Below, piece by piece: positions 16,409-25,746 of a stretch of 46,714 nt of DNA (its first letter is position 1; each line of letters opens with the position of its first letter). The stretch comes from Planctomycetaceae bacterium (GTDB lineage Bacteria > Planctomycetota > Planctomycetia > Planctomycetales > Planctomycetaceae). Made by a program: the position numbers and the translations under genes. The stretch spans positions 1 through 46,714 of the forward strand of contig JAKFUF010000152.1 in assembly GCA_021732845.1 (NCBI GenBank). The letters are read 5' to 3'. Below the pieces are notes generated by a model, which worked only from the letters and a program-made list of their open reading frames with translations, did not search any database and was not told where the DNA came from.

Positions 16409-16615
16409 GGAAATCCCCTTGAGAGAACAAGGCCACAGGTCGAACTGTAGCTCATTCCCGTTGTGTGTGTGCAATCTGCGTTAAGTCGGGCCTCGCTTCA
16501 TCTCGGACAATCTGCCGGGCGGAAATGTTCTCACAATTCTTTCTTTCGATCGAATCCCCAGGGCTTCCGCAGCAGTTTCTGTTCCTGACAACATATTTCA
16601 GGAAGTCGCCCGGAA

Positions 16616-19135
16616 TTAGTCTTGGAGCCCTTCGATGGCCTGCCGTTTCTTTTCCGCCTTCGTTTTGTCCCGCAATTCTTCCTGCTGCATGATGATTTCC
16701 CGCAACAGTTGAATCGCCTCGTTGTACGATTCCAGCTTCAGCATCTGGGCCAGCACCGATTCGAGGTGGGTGATGGTTGTATTGAAATTGTCGACTGTCT
16801 CATCCAGTTGTTGCGTGGACGGCTGCCGCGCTTCCAACCCCTGCTTCAGGGCAGTCAGCGCATTGTCCACTGTCTGGTAGTCCTTAGTATTCACGGAATT
16901 GAGCGGTTTGACAATCCCGTCATCCACGCGCTGCAACAGCGCCTTCACATCTGGGACGGCATTATTCTCCAATTCGTTCCGAATATCCCGAAACGCCTCT
17001 TCGACCGACTGCGTCTCGTTGCGGTTTTTGGCCACCTGCGAAACCGAGCGCTCGGCGATTGCCAGGAATTCCTCAAAGCTCTGACTCAGTGGTGCTTGTG
17101 GCGTTACCTCACCCGTCCCCGTGGGCACCGGAGCAGTCCGGGCCTTCTCAAACCGGGTGAATTCGAGCTGCAGATCGCGGCGCGTATTTTTCACCTCCGA
17201 GATGATCTGCTCCAACCGTTGCCGCAGGTTCAACTCGCGGGCGGCGATCTGTGCCAGCAGTTCTTCGTTGGTGACAATTTCAAAGGTGTACCGCTCCCCC
17301 TGGGACCGGTGGGGGCCCAGCAGTTCATTGGGATCGGGGGCGAACATGGGCAGCGAAAGACCCACAAGCGACAATGGGTCGGTGTGAATGACCGGCAATC
17401 CATCCGCGGCATCCGCCGCCGAGACTGCCAGCACGAGTTTTTGACCGATCATCAAATCGAGCGGAAGAATTTCGAATTTTTCGGAGAAGGCCATCTCCTT
17501 CCGCTGCTGGACATCTCCCACGAAGGGGCGGGTCTCGAAGTGTGATTCCGACTCCAGCTTGAATTCGAATCGTGGAGCCACGACTCCGTAGTCGTCAACA
17601 ATCATCCCTTGGACGGGAATCCGTGCCTGTCGGGTGATCGAATTGCCAATGCCCTTGAGTTCAGCCACGACGGTGGGGGGCGCATCGGGAATCGAGTTCA
17701 GATTGAAGCGGTTGGGTTCCGCGGTGACGATGTCATCCGTGTCATGCAGCAGAATTGCCACGGCCACGGTCGGCGGCAGATGCAAGGGCCAGGCAGGCGG
17801 AGCAGTCTTTTCGCGCATGGCCGCGGGCCGCGTGGTCAACACGCACGGAACCGCCAGTTCCCGCCCGTCTTTGCTCACGAGTGGTTTTTCGGAGGCCAGG
17901 TCGACCGGTTCGGCTTCAGGGGGAGAGCGAAATTTCACTCCGCCAGAGGAGGCCTCCAGCGTCCATAAATCGGTCTGCAACCGAAACCCTTGCAGGGGCT
18001 TGTTGGATTTCGCCCTCAGGATGAAGTCGGTTCCGGCCGGCAGAGCGACATCGCTGCTCTGCACAGGAATGAGTTCCCGGAGCATGGCATTCTTTTCGTC
18101 GCGGCTGTTCTTGTTGGTGTATTCCGGATAGAGACAGTCGAGCACGAGGCCATCGACTTTTGGCGGCCGGACCACCTGGACCGTCAGGGGTGTCCGCGAC
18201 GAATAGTCGCCTCCATAGAACCAGAGCCGTGCCGAACTGTGAACTCCCGGCAGCGTAAATTGGAACTTTCGGTCACCCAGCTTCGCCATGGTCGGGCGGT
18301 CGGCCCGGCCAGTTTCCGGGGAGTAATTGAACCACACCTGGGACGGGACCCGCCGGCCCTCTGGCACCTCGGCAATCAGCGTCAGGTTGGCCCCCTGCGG
18401 ATGCTTGTAGATGCCATCGCGAAATTCCATCATCCGCTCGTCGGGATCGGCCAGCACGTAGATCTTGAGATCCGTCTCGCGGGGCCAGAGTTCCTCCCGC
18501 AGCAGCACGTTGCGGCGGTACCACAGTTCCACGTCGCCCTGGGCATAGGCTGTCCACGCGCCAATCGTGAGCAGGAACATCCCAGCAATCATCACTGTCC
18601 GCAGCAGTGGCCGCAGATTGAAGACCGAGCTGAGCTTCAACTCCGGCAGCAACTGCGTGACCTGGTTGGCGGTCCGCTCCAACATGGAGGCCGTGAGCGG
18701 GGATTGTGCGGTTCGGCCGCTCATCTCGATGGTGGTGATCAGGCCATCATCGAGCCCCGGAAATTTGCGCTCCAGCACCAGCGCCAGTGACCGCAGATTG
18801 AAGTCCCGCATCAGGCGCATCAGCACAAACACGCTGACCAGCCCAAAGCAGGCCAGACCGGTCGCCAGCAGCACGCAGAACCGAATGAGCCGCGACAACT
18901 CGAGCCACCGGTCGAGCCCGAAGCTCAGCCAGAATGTGGCCCCCAAAACGGCCAGGACGAGCGCCGCCCCCTCGACGACGACATACGTGCGGACGAGCGC
19001 CCCCAGGCGCGACAGAATTCGCCGTGCCGCCAGGGGGGGCGCAGGGGGGGGCATGTCGACAGGCAATCTCAGGGGCGTGCGGGGCAGTTCGGGCATGGAA
19101 TTCACGCGAGTCTCAGAAGTTTTCGGGTCAGCCAT
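16616..19135 (-). CDS. DUF4175-like membrane protein
   Basis: About 839 residues from the ATG at 19135, chosen because GGGAG lies just upstream; this start overlaps the preceding VWA gene by 34 bases. A Pro-rich N-terminus is followed by two hydrophobic segments (YVVVEGAALVLAVLGATFWLSF and FCVLLATGLACFGLVSVFVLM), then a third near MIAGMFLLTIGAWTAY. The large remainder is periplasmic, beta-rich in the middle (PPKVDGLVLDCLYPEYTNK) and coiled-coil at the end (AARELNLRQRLEQIISEVKNTRR, ending AEKKRQAIEGLQD). This architecture fits DUF4175-like proteins of planctomycete VWA operons. An alternative start is the ATG at 19096. Probably a scaffold in an envelope complex with the VWA proteins; role inferred. 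Confidence 0.8.
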   Translation of the reverse strand: MADPKTSETRVNSMPELPRTPLRLPVDMPPPAPPLAARRILSRLGALVRTYVVVEGAALVLAVLGATFWLSFGLDRWLELSRLIRFCVLLATGLACFGLVSVFVLMRLMRDFNLRSLALVLERKFPGLDDGLITTIEMSGRTAQSPLTASMLERTANQVTQLLPELKLSSVFNLRPLLRTVMIAGMFLLTIGAWTAYAQGDVELWYRRNVLLREELWPRETDLKIYVLADPDERMMEFRDGIYKHPQGANLTLIAEVPEGRRVPSQVWFNYSPETGRADRPTMAKLGDRKFQFTLPGVHSSARLWFYGGDYSSRTPLTVQVVRPPKVDGLVLDCLYPEYTNKNSRDEKNAMLRELIPVQSSDVALPAGTDFILRAKSNKPLQGFRLQTDLWTLEASSGGVKFRSPPEAEPVDLASEKPLVSKDGRELAVPCVLTTRPAAMREKTAPPAWPLHLPPTVAVAILLHDTDDIVTAEPNRFNLNSIPDAPPTVVAELKGIGNSITRQARIPVQGMIVDDYGVVAPRFEFKLESESHFETRPFVGDVQQRKEMAFSEKFEILPLDLMIGQKLVLAVSAADAADGLPVIHTDPLSLVGLSLPMFAPDPNELLGPHRSQGERYTFEIVTNEELLAQIAARELNLRQRLEQIISEVKNTRRDLQLEFTRFEKARTAPVPTGTGEVTPQAPLSQSFEEFLAIAERSVSQVAKNRNETQSVEEAFRDIRNELENNAVPDVKALLQRVDDGIVKPLNSVNTKDYQTVDNALTALKQGLEARQPSTQQLDETVDNFNTTITHLESVLAQMLKLESYNEAIQLLREIIMQQEELRDKTKAEKKRQAIEGLQD

Positions 19136-21513
19136 TCGACTCCCAGCACCGCCACCAGGAAGTAGATGACCCAGGCCCGGTCCCACAAGGGCCGTGGCAT
19201 TTCGAACACGGTTGTCTGCCGCGAATGGTTGGTGAGTTCCTTGGGCAGGACTTCCGCCGCATTTTCCATGGTCACGTATTTGCCCCCCGAACCGCGGGCC
19301 AGCAGTTTCAGCAGCGACTCGTTTTGCTCCGGCCGGTCAAATTCTAGATTCGGCAGCTTGACGGAGAATGCTCCCGGCACGACATCGACCGAATCGGGAA
19401 CGGCGAGCTTAAGATTGTACAAACCCGAGACGCCCGCCACGAACTGGGCGGTGAAGTCGCCCGGCTTGAGCGGATCTGCCACCAGTTCCACGCGTGGTGT
19501 TTGCGGCCGGCCGCCGGGCAGGACAACTTCCAACGGAAGCTTGGCGGCGGCATACGGCTTGAGCTGCGTGTCCAGCACCCGCGCCCGCACCTGCACGGTG
19601 CTGCCGATGGGATACGACTTTCGGTCCAGGAGCAACAGGGCGCGGTTTGTGCCCCGCAGCAGGCGGCCCTGTCCAATTTCGCGGAGCATGCGGATCCACA
19701 GGCGGTCGTAGTAGTCTTCTTCAACCGACCGCAGCCGCCACAGTTCGGGACTGCCCAAATACAGCACGCGGCCCGAACCGTAGTATTGCGAGGCCAGCAG
19801 AATGGGGGGAGCCGAAGCGCGGGGATCGGCAAACCGCGCAAAAACGGTGGCTCCCGACTTCGCGGTCTTCGCCGGGTAGCATTTGAAGATCCCGGGGAAA
19901 TCCTGCCAACTGGTGGCCGACGACGCCGGATTGTCGCTCAACTGCAAAAATCCGGCCTCCAACCCATCACGGGTGAATTCCACGGGCCAAGGCTGGGCCT
20001 GGTCTTCATCGTCCGAAAACGAGGTGTCCAGCAGGACCGGGTAGAGATCGAACAGCTTTTGCAGCCGCTCGCGGTTCTCCGGGGCGACAGATGCCAGTTC
20101 CGGTGTGTACACATCCCCGCTGATCAGCATCAGGCCGCCGGCATGGGTGTAAACCCACTCGGCCAGCAATGTCGTTCCATTCTCGATTTCACCCTTCTCG
20201 CCACGCTTCGTCTCGCCCGCCACGAGATCCCAGTTGGGGTCGAAGGCGAGCACCGCGTCGTATTTGAACAGTTCGTCGCGCTGCGGGAAGCCGAAGAGAT
20301 ACGTCACCTCTTCTGATTCCTGGCTATAGCCGGGAACGGCTGTCTGCAGCCAGACATCGAGTTTGACCGACTTGTCGCGATACAGCAGATTCTTAACGAA
20401 CTGGAAGTCGCGCATGGGACCGCCGGCAATCACCAACACCCGCGTCGGATCTTCGACTACTTCGACTTTGACTGAGTCTTCGTTGTCTTCGGTGATGAGT
20501 TCGTTGACCGGCTGTTTGGGCTTCACGCGGATGCGAAACAGGCGTTTGACCGCCTCCGTGGGGATGTACTCAAATTCCACGGTGACCGGCACGCCATCCG
20601 CCAGAAGCTGCGTTTCCTTCTCCTGCAGCACTGTCATCTCGCCTTCTTCGCCCTCTTTTTTGGTCAGCAGCTCGACGACCAGCGGGCGTTGCGTCATCCC
20701 CTGCCCAGAGATATAGGCCGACAGCGTGAAACCGTCGCCAACATGGACGTGCGTCGGTGCCTGCACATCGACCAGTTGGATGTTGATGGGGGGGGCCGTG
20801 CTGCCCACGCCCAAGGGAAACAGCTTGACCTTTTCGGCCCGCGCGGCATCGACCACGAGGGCCGCGTCGATTCCCGCGTTATTGACCCCGTCCGTGAACA
20901 GGACCATTCCCGCCAGCGTCTCGCCATGTTCGCGGCGGATGACCTCCAGCACGGACTCGCCGATGCGGGTCTCCAAGCCACGGGGCTTCAGCAGTTCGGT
21001 GAAGTCTGGCGGCGATGCCGACTTCTTGTCGGTGGCACCCGGGATGACTGACGTCACCTTTTTTGCCAGTTCCTGCTGCTGCTGTGGCCTGGAGTCGAAC
21101 GTGTAGAGCGCCACGTTGTGAGTCTGCCGCAGCGTTTCAAGCAGCGGCGACTGCTTGAGGAACTGGGCGACCTGCTCGGCCCGTGGCGGCGCTGTGCCTT
21201 TCTTGTCGGCCAGTTCGTCGCGGATCCCCATCGAGACCGAAGTGTCCAGCAGGAACACGACACGCGAATCCAGTTCTGCCGTGCGCGATTCACGCTGCTG
21301 GGGCTGGAGGGCGACGACAAGCAGCACCAGCAAGGCCAGGCCACGCAATGCGGTGAGCCACGCCCGCCAACCCCAGTGGAGTTCGACGGAGTCGCGGCGG
21401 TACAGCCACCCGGCGAGCAACAGCAGCGCGGCAAATCCGCCGATCCAGGTCGACATCGACCAGCCCGACCTGCCGAACTCAATGCCGGCCCAGAACTGGG
21501 TCCACGCTGCCAT
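19102..21513 (-). CDS. VWA-domain membrane protein (second VWA gene of operon)
   Basis: 803 residues. Two N-terminal hydrophobic segments (STWIGGFAALLLLAGWLY, ALRGLALLVLLVVALQP) are followed by a von Willebrand A domain with a metal-ion site: VVFLLDTSVSMGIRDE (DxSxS) and, later, GMVLFTDGVNNAGIDA. After it come beta-sandwich segments and a glutamine-amidotransferase-like region (RVLVIAGGPMRDFQFVKN, GGLMLISGDVYTP), then another transmembrane helix at the C-terminus (WVIYFLVAVLGVEWLTRKLL). Such proteins accompany MoxR ATPases and BatA-like proteins. The neighbouring BatA-like gene lies upstream but is separated from this one by the nuclease pair. Likely membrane-anchored with the VWA domain in the periplasm or cytoplasm; orientation uncertain. 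Confidence 0.85.
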   Translation of the reverse strand: MAAWTQFWAGIEFGRSGWSMSTWIGGFAALLLLAGWLYRRDSVELHWGWRAWLTALRGLALLVLLVVALQPQQRESRTAELDSRVVFLLDTSVSMGIRDELADKKGTAPPRAEQVAQFLKQSPLLETLRQTHNVALYTFDSRPQQQQELAKKVTSVIPGATDKKSASPPDFTELLKPRGLETRIGESVLEVIRREHGETLAGMVLFTDGVNNAGIDAALVVDAARAEKVKLFPLGVGSTAPPINIQLVDVQAPTHVHVGDGFTLSAYISGQGMTQRPLVVELLTKKEGEEGEMTVLQEKETQLLADGVPVTVEFEYIPTEAVKRLFRIRVKPKQPVNELITEDNEDSVKVEVVEDPTRVLVIAGGPMRDFQFVKNLLYRDKSVKLDVWLQTAVPGYSQESEEVTYLFGFPQRDELFKYDAVLAFDPNWDLVAGETKRGEKGEIENGTTLLAEWVYTHAGGLMLISGDVYTPELASVAPENRERLQKLFDLYPVLLDTSFSDDEDQAQPWPVEFTRDGLEAGFLQLSDNPASSATSWQDFPGIFKCYPAKTAKSGATVFARFADPRASAPPILLASQYYGSGRVLYLGSPELWRLRSVEEDYYDRLWIRMLREIGQGRLLRGTNRALLLLDRKSYPIGSTVQVRARVLDTQLKPYAAAKLPLEVVLPGGRPQTPRVELVADPLKPGDFTAQFVAGVSGLYNLKLAVPDSVDVVPGAFSVKLPNLEFDRPEQNESLLKLLARGSGGKYVTMENAAEVLPKELTNHSRQTTVFEMPRPLWDRAWVIYFLVAVLGVEWLTRKLLRLA

Positions 21514-21577
21514 CCACGAATCTCCGAAAGTTGAACTGCGGCCACGCCATCTGCAAAGGTGAACAATCTTTTGAGCG

Positions 21578-22132
21578 TCAATAAAAGCGTTTGCCGATTT
21601 CTGGCAGTTCGACCGTCAGGCAGAAATTCAGCGCCTCCCTCAGACGATCCACATCCTTCAAGGCCTTCAGCCGAGTGTACATCGACTTGACGCGCGTTTC
21701 CCACACACTGCGAATTGCCACGCGAAGGGCGTGGCGGCTCAATTCGGCACCCTCGTCGTACCCTTCCTTGAACGCACTCTGATAGGCCTCTTTTTGACCA
21801 TTTGCCGATCGGGAACCATTCCAAGAGTCTTCGAACCGTGATGCGGCCAGGGTGTCCAAATCTGCTTCGGAAATCTCTTTCCCCGCAGACGCCTCGTCGT
21901 CACTGGGATCGTCACTTTCGGGCAGCTTTTCAACGAATTCTTTGATTTCGGATAAGGGAGCAGTCAGCGACAACCTGAAGAGTTCATGAAGCCCCGCCAT
22001 ATCGTAGATGGAATACAGCTTCAACAGCAGAGATGCATCCACTGACTCAAAACGTGTTTCCCAAGTCGTGAGGATGACCGCATGCAACGTGTCTTTCTGC
22101 GCGGCCCGTTCAAATGTCGTCAGGTACTGCAC
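21578..22132 (-). CDS. Two-repeat helical partner of the Rpn-type nuclease (GTG start)
   Basis: 184 residues from a GTG at 22132, preceded by AAGGGGA; no ATG fits. I find an internal duplication: residues 17-66 and 136-183 align through WETR (24-27, 144-147), hydrophobic heptads, a D--xL-E pattern and a closing L-EI--F. The same pattern occurs at the C-terminus of the adjacent nuclease (its residues ~250-300: MLVSRFPTIS then LQSVDAKHLERL then LTELEAF). So this protein looks like two nuclease-type C-terminal domains joined by an acidic linker (DDPSDDEASAGKE), without a catalytic domain. It starts 40 bp after the nuclease stop. A role as an inhibitor or specificity factor of the nuclease is inferred. 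Similarity was judged by eye only. Confidence 0.7.
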   Translation of the reverse strand: MQYLTTFERAAQKDTLHAVILTTWETRFESVDASLLLKLYSIYDMAGLHELFRLSLTAPLSEIKEFVEKLPESDDPSDDEASAGKEISEADLDTLAASRFEDSWNGSRSANGQKEAYQSAFKEGYDEGAELSRHALRVAIRSVWETRVKSMYTRLKALKDVDRLREALNFCLTVELPEIGKRFY

Positions 22133-22172
22133 ACGAGTCCCCTTTCAACCTATGTGAATCTGCCGGCAGTTT

Positions 22173-23111
22173 TCAGGCATTCGCCTGGCCGATTTGGGCA
22201 TCCCCGTCGGGATTGAATGCTTCGAGTTCTGTGAGGGTAGCGTTCATTGCCAAGTCAGCCAGCCGTTCCAAGTGTTTGGCGTCCACCGATTGCAGGCGGT
22301 CGAGCAGGTCTTTCGAGATCGTGGGGAATCGGGAGACCAACATTTTTTGGATCCCCCAGCGCTGCCCCTTGGCAATACCGACACGTTCAAATGACGAGAT
22401 GTATGGCACTGGATATCCCTTTTCCAACTCGTTGATTTCCGCTGTCGACTGTTCTTCGAGTTCCGTCGGCAATTGCATCAACCAGTCGATGAACTGCAAC
22501 ACCGACAACCATTGCGGCCGCGTCCATTCAGGTTTGCTCAACCTTTTGAGCAGCCGCATTTTTTCCGTGTAACGCATCGCCGGTGCATTGTGGGTTGCCA
22601 GGGTTCCCAAATGTCCCAGCACCACTCTGGCGAACGGGTTCTTTGATCCCTCGAGTTCCTTTCGCTGGCTTTCGAAGTCGATGAGTTTGATGATGGGAAA
22701 CTGAAACAGCAGACGGCAGCCGAACTCCTCATACTGATAATGATTTGGACGCCAGCGGTTGGCTGTATCGCCGAGAATTGCCAGACTCACGGGATGTACC
22801 CGGTAATTATCGCGAATGCGGTAGTGCGAAGTAAACATCCGCTGGGCAAACTGTGGGTCGGGCTGGTTCTGAACCTCGACGTGGACCAGGAGCCACGTTT
22901 CCTGCCCATCCCGTCGCCAGACCTTGACGAGTTTGTCGGCGACCAACAATCCGACCTCCGCCTCGCGGGAGATACTCCTGAGTTCCTGTTCCAGCGACAC
23001 CACGCCTCGCGACCAGTCCACGGCCGCATGCAGCTCAGGAAAGAAAAACTCCAGGCACTCTTGAAATAGTCCGTCCAGCACCGCTTTCCACGGGTTGTCG
23101 AAATCGGTCAT
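22173..23111 (-). CDS. Rpn-type PD-(D/E)XK nuclease / putative transposase
   Basis: 312 residues. The N-terminal region matches the Rpn/DUF4351-associated nuclease type: LHAAVDWSRGVVSLEQEL, then EVGLLVADKLVKVW with Asp59, and LLVHVEVQNQ with Glu79 and Gln81, giving a D...ExQ catalytic set of the PD-(D/E)XK fold. HYRIRDNYRVHPVSLAIL is also typical. The C-terminal ~50 residues are a helical domain (MLVSRFPTISKDLLDRLQ, LTELEAF). Rpn proteins are DNA endonucleases implicated in recombination and phage defence. The ATG directly follows the TAA of the BatA-like gene (TAAATG), which implies translational coupling within the VWA operon. Such a cargo in this operon is unusual. The family call is good; the biological role is inference. 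Confidence 0.82.
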   Translation of the reverse strand: MTDFDNPWKAVLDGLFQECLEFFFPELHAAVDWSRGVVSLEQELRSISREAEVGLLVADKLVKVWRRDGQETWLLVHVEVQNQPDPQFAQRMFTSHYRIRDNYRVHPVSLAILGDTANRWRPNHYQYEEFGCRLLFQFPIIKLIDFESQRKELEGSKNPFARVVLGHLGTLATHNAPAMRYTEKMRLLKRLSKPEWTRPQWLSVLQFIDWLMQLPTELEEQSTAEINELEKGYPVPYISSFERVGIAKGQRWGIQKMLVSRFPTISKDLLDRLQSVDAKHLERLADLAMNATLTELEAFNPDGDAQIGQANA

Positions 23112-25697
23112 TTACGCCGCCACTGTTGCATGGCGTTTGGGGTGAAAGCTCAACCGCAGCGCCATCATCTGCTCGCAGACCAAAAAGATCAGCAGGCCGA
23201 TCAGCACGAGGTCATGCAGGTCTTGGCCGGCATGCTCTCCGTGAATCCAGTCGAACTGGTCGACCTCCTGAATCTTCAACGGCACCTCCGAGCCGACATT
23301 CTTCCGCAATTTGTCACTCGTGGTCAATTGCAGGCGGCTCTCGGCGGCCGGGACGTTATAGGCAAACCGCTGTGGCTCCTCCCCTCCGGACAGTGGATGC
23401 TTGACCAGCGTGTAAACCCCCGGCAGATCGGTGTCGGTGAATTCGTCGAGATATTGGGTGGAAGCCACGGGTGCGGGGCCGGCCCCGCCGCCCGCGTCAT
23501 CCGTTTTGGGTTTTCCGGCGAGTTCTGGAACGGCGGTCCGTGTCATCACATCGCCGTTGGGGAGACGAATTGAAACGTCGGTCTTGTAGACCGCCGGGTC
23601 GAGCCGTGCCCGGATGGCTTCGCCCACGATCCGGCGTTCGCGTGTGTGATCGCTGCGGGCGATGTGCTTTTCAATTTCCAACTGCAGGATGACATAGCTT
23701 GGAGAGGGGCTCTGGGTCCAGTTGTGCCACGTCGGTCCGGCCGACGTCAGGCAAGTCAACACGGTGCCCTTGCCGTAGCGATGCTCCAAAAACAAAGGAG
23801 CGCGGTTTCTCAGCGAGGCGATGACGCGGACGCCGTCATCAATCGCCCAGTCGGCCAACGGAGAAAAGTAACTGTTGATTTTCACCAAATTGACAAACGG
23901 GTTGTTGCGGCCCTCGAAGACGACGAACAGCGGATGCCGCGTGAATTGCAGGTCGGGCGCGGGGTTCGTCCCGTCATCAATGGGCAGTTGCGTCACCGCT
24001 CCCAGCCGCAACGGAAACAGCCCGTGCCGCGGCGAGGTGAATTCGTCGAATGTCAGGAGGCTGTCCTTGTCGCGGTCCAATTGACCAAACGCCTTCTGCA
24101 GCGCGGCTTGCTCTTGGGCAAGGGTTGCCGGCTGGCCGGAAGCAGCGGCCGTTCCAGCCTCGGCCGGCGGAACAGCCGGAACACCTTCGGTGGGCGGACC
24201 GACGGGCTCAACCCCCTGCCCCAGAAACTCGGCGGCATTGAGTTTTTCGTCGCGATTCAAATCGCGTTTCTTGAATGTCTCCGCCAGCGTGGCTTCCTCG
24301 CGCCCAACGGAAAATCCCGGCCGGTAAAGCTGGGCGTTGTACGCCGTGGCGTTGACGTTCGACCCCAGATACCAGCAGAGCCCACCACCGCCGGCGACGA
24401 AGGCCTCCAGAGCCCTCTGCGCATCGGGATGTACCGTGGCCAGGCTGACCATGTAGATCGCCTGATATTTTTCCAGCGAGTTACGGCGAAGGAAGTCCGG
24501 CGACTGGATGGTCGGCGAGAATCCCGTCGACCCGGGCGAAGGTTCCAGCGCATCGCTCAGCGACAGCGCGTCGCCGTGTTCGGGGTCGCCGTCAATAATC
24601 AACACCGGATTGACCTCCGGCACCTTGAAGGCGAGGAACCGCTGGTTGTCCGCCAGCAGCGAATCGGCGGGGAGACTGACACGGATCTCGTGGTTTCCCG
24701 CCTTGGCAAAGGCCCGGTCGAACTCCCGCGACATCTCCTGCCCCGGCTCGAGGTGCTGCATCGGAATCGTCACCGATTGCTGCTTGCCGTCTTCGAAAAT
24801 ATCCAGATCCACCCGCTCGACCACCTTGTCGCCGTAGTTGCGGACGGTCACCTTGAGCCTTACGGGGATGCCCGGAGCAGCCACTTCCACATTGCCGGTG
24901 AGTTCCGTGATCCCCAGATTCGCGTTCCCCTGGGGCACAACCCGCACCAGGTTGATGGCAAACCGCTTGTCGTTGAGCTGCTGCAGCGACTGTGACAGGG
25001 CACCCGGTGTTTCCCAGTCCTGGCGGCGGAAGTCGGAGATCAGATGGAAGTTTTGGGCCGCCCCCGGCTGGCCATCCAGCACGGAGGCCGCCTTTTGGAC
25101 TGCGGCCGCCATTTCCAGTGACCGATAGGAACAGGTCCAGTTGGACAGCATTCGGTCGAACTCTTTTTGAAAGCTCGGGTCCAGCGTCCGGAGCAGGAAC
25201 GCCGGCTTGTCGGGTTTCGACATGAACGCCAATGTCAGCGTCTGTGTCCCCGGCTGCCGCGCGCCTTCAGAGACGATTTTCTGCACGACATCCAGGGCGG
25301 CGGCGAAGGCCGTTTGCTTGCCGAGTTCGTCGCGCATCGAGCCACTGTCGTCGACAAGGACGACGTGGTGCGTCTTGTTCCCCTGAAACTGCGAAAGTGT
25401 GTCAGGATTCAAAAAGGGACGGGAAATCAGCGCGACAATGGCCAGCACCACCAGCATCCGCAGCAGCAGCAGCAACAACTGCTCCAGCAACAGCCGGCGC
25501 CGGTTGCGCTTCTGGCTGGCCAGCAGGAACTCCATCGCCGCGAACCGCACCCGCTTGAACTGCATGCGGTTGATGAAGTGGATGATCAGCGGGATCGACA
25601 CAAGCAATGTGGCTGGCAGCACGTACGGCCAGTTGAGGAAAAAGCCGCTCAGCCAGGCATTGGCACCGCCGAAAAAGCTCGTCAACCCGGACCACAT
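23112..25697 (-). CDS. BatA-like VWA protein with an EF-hand pair
   Basis: 861 residues. The N-terminus is the BatA type: YVLPATLLVSIPLIIHFINR, then RVRFAAMEFLLASQKRNRRR and the helix LLLEQLLLLLLRMLVVLAIVAL. A VWA domain follows with VVLVDDSGSMRDE (metal site) and later NFHLISDFRRQDWE. A glutamine-amidotransferase-like region (ALEAFVAGGGGLCWYLGSN) comes next. About residues 474-550 hold two EF-hand-like loops, DLNRDEKLNAAEF and DRDKDSLLTFDEF, separated by a Pro/Ala linker. A last transmembrane helix lies near LVLIGLLIFLVCEQ. EF-hands are not a usual part of BatA proteins, so calcium may regulate it. It lies 49 bp after the toroid gene and directly abuts the nuclease gene. Confidence 0.86.
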   Translation of the reverse strand: MWSGLTSFFGGANAWLSGFFLNWPYVLPATLLVSIPLIIHFINRMQFKRVRFAAMEFLLASQKRNRRRLLLEQLLLLLLRMLVVLAIVALISRPFLNPDTLSQFQGNKTHHVVLVDDSGSMRDELGKQTAFAAALDVVQKIVSEGARQPGTQTLTLAFMSKPDKPAFLLRTLDPSFQKEFDRMLSNWTCSYRSLEMAAAVQKAASVLDGQPGAAQNFHLISDFRRQDWETPGALSQSLQQLNDKRFAINLVRVVPQGNANLGITELTGNVEVAAPGIPVRLKVTVRNYGDKVVERVDLDIFEDGKQQSVTIPMQHLEPGQEMSREFDRAFAKAGNHEIRVSLPADSLLADNQRFLAFKVPEVNPVLIIDGDPEHGDALSLSDALEPSPGSTGFSPTIQSPDFLRRNSLEKYQAIYMVSLATVHPDAQRALEAFVAGGGGLCWYLGSNVNATAYNAQLYRPGFSVGREEATLAETFKKRDLNRDEKLNAAEFLGQGVEPVGPPTEGVPAVPPAEAGTAAASGQPATLAQEQAALQKAFGQLDRDKDSLLTFDEFTSPRHGLFPLRLGAVTQLPIDDGTNPAPDLQFTRHPLFVVFEGRNNPFVNLVKINSYFSPLADWAIDDGVRVIASLRNRAPLFLEHRYGKGTVLTCLTSAGPTWHNWTQSPSPSYVILQLEIEKHIARSDHTRERRIVGEAIRARLDPAVYKTDVSIRLPNGDVMTRTAVPELAGKPKTDDAGGGAGPAPVASTQYLDEFTDTDLPGVYTLVKHPLSGGEEPQRFAYNVPAAESRLQLTTSDKLRKNVGSEVPLKIQEVDQFDWIHGEHAGQDLHDLVLIGLLIFLVCEQMMALRLSFHPKRHATVAA

Positions 25698-25746
25698 GGC
25701 TCGCCTTTACTCCCCATTTCCGCCGTCCAGACAGCCCTTCCGGGCA

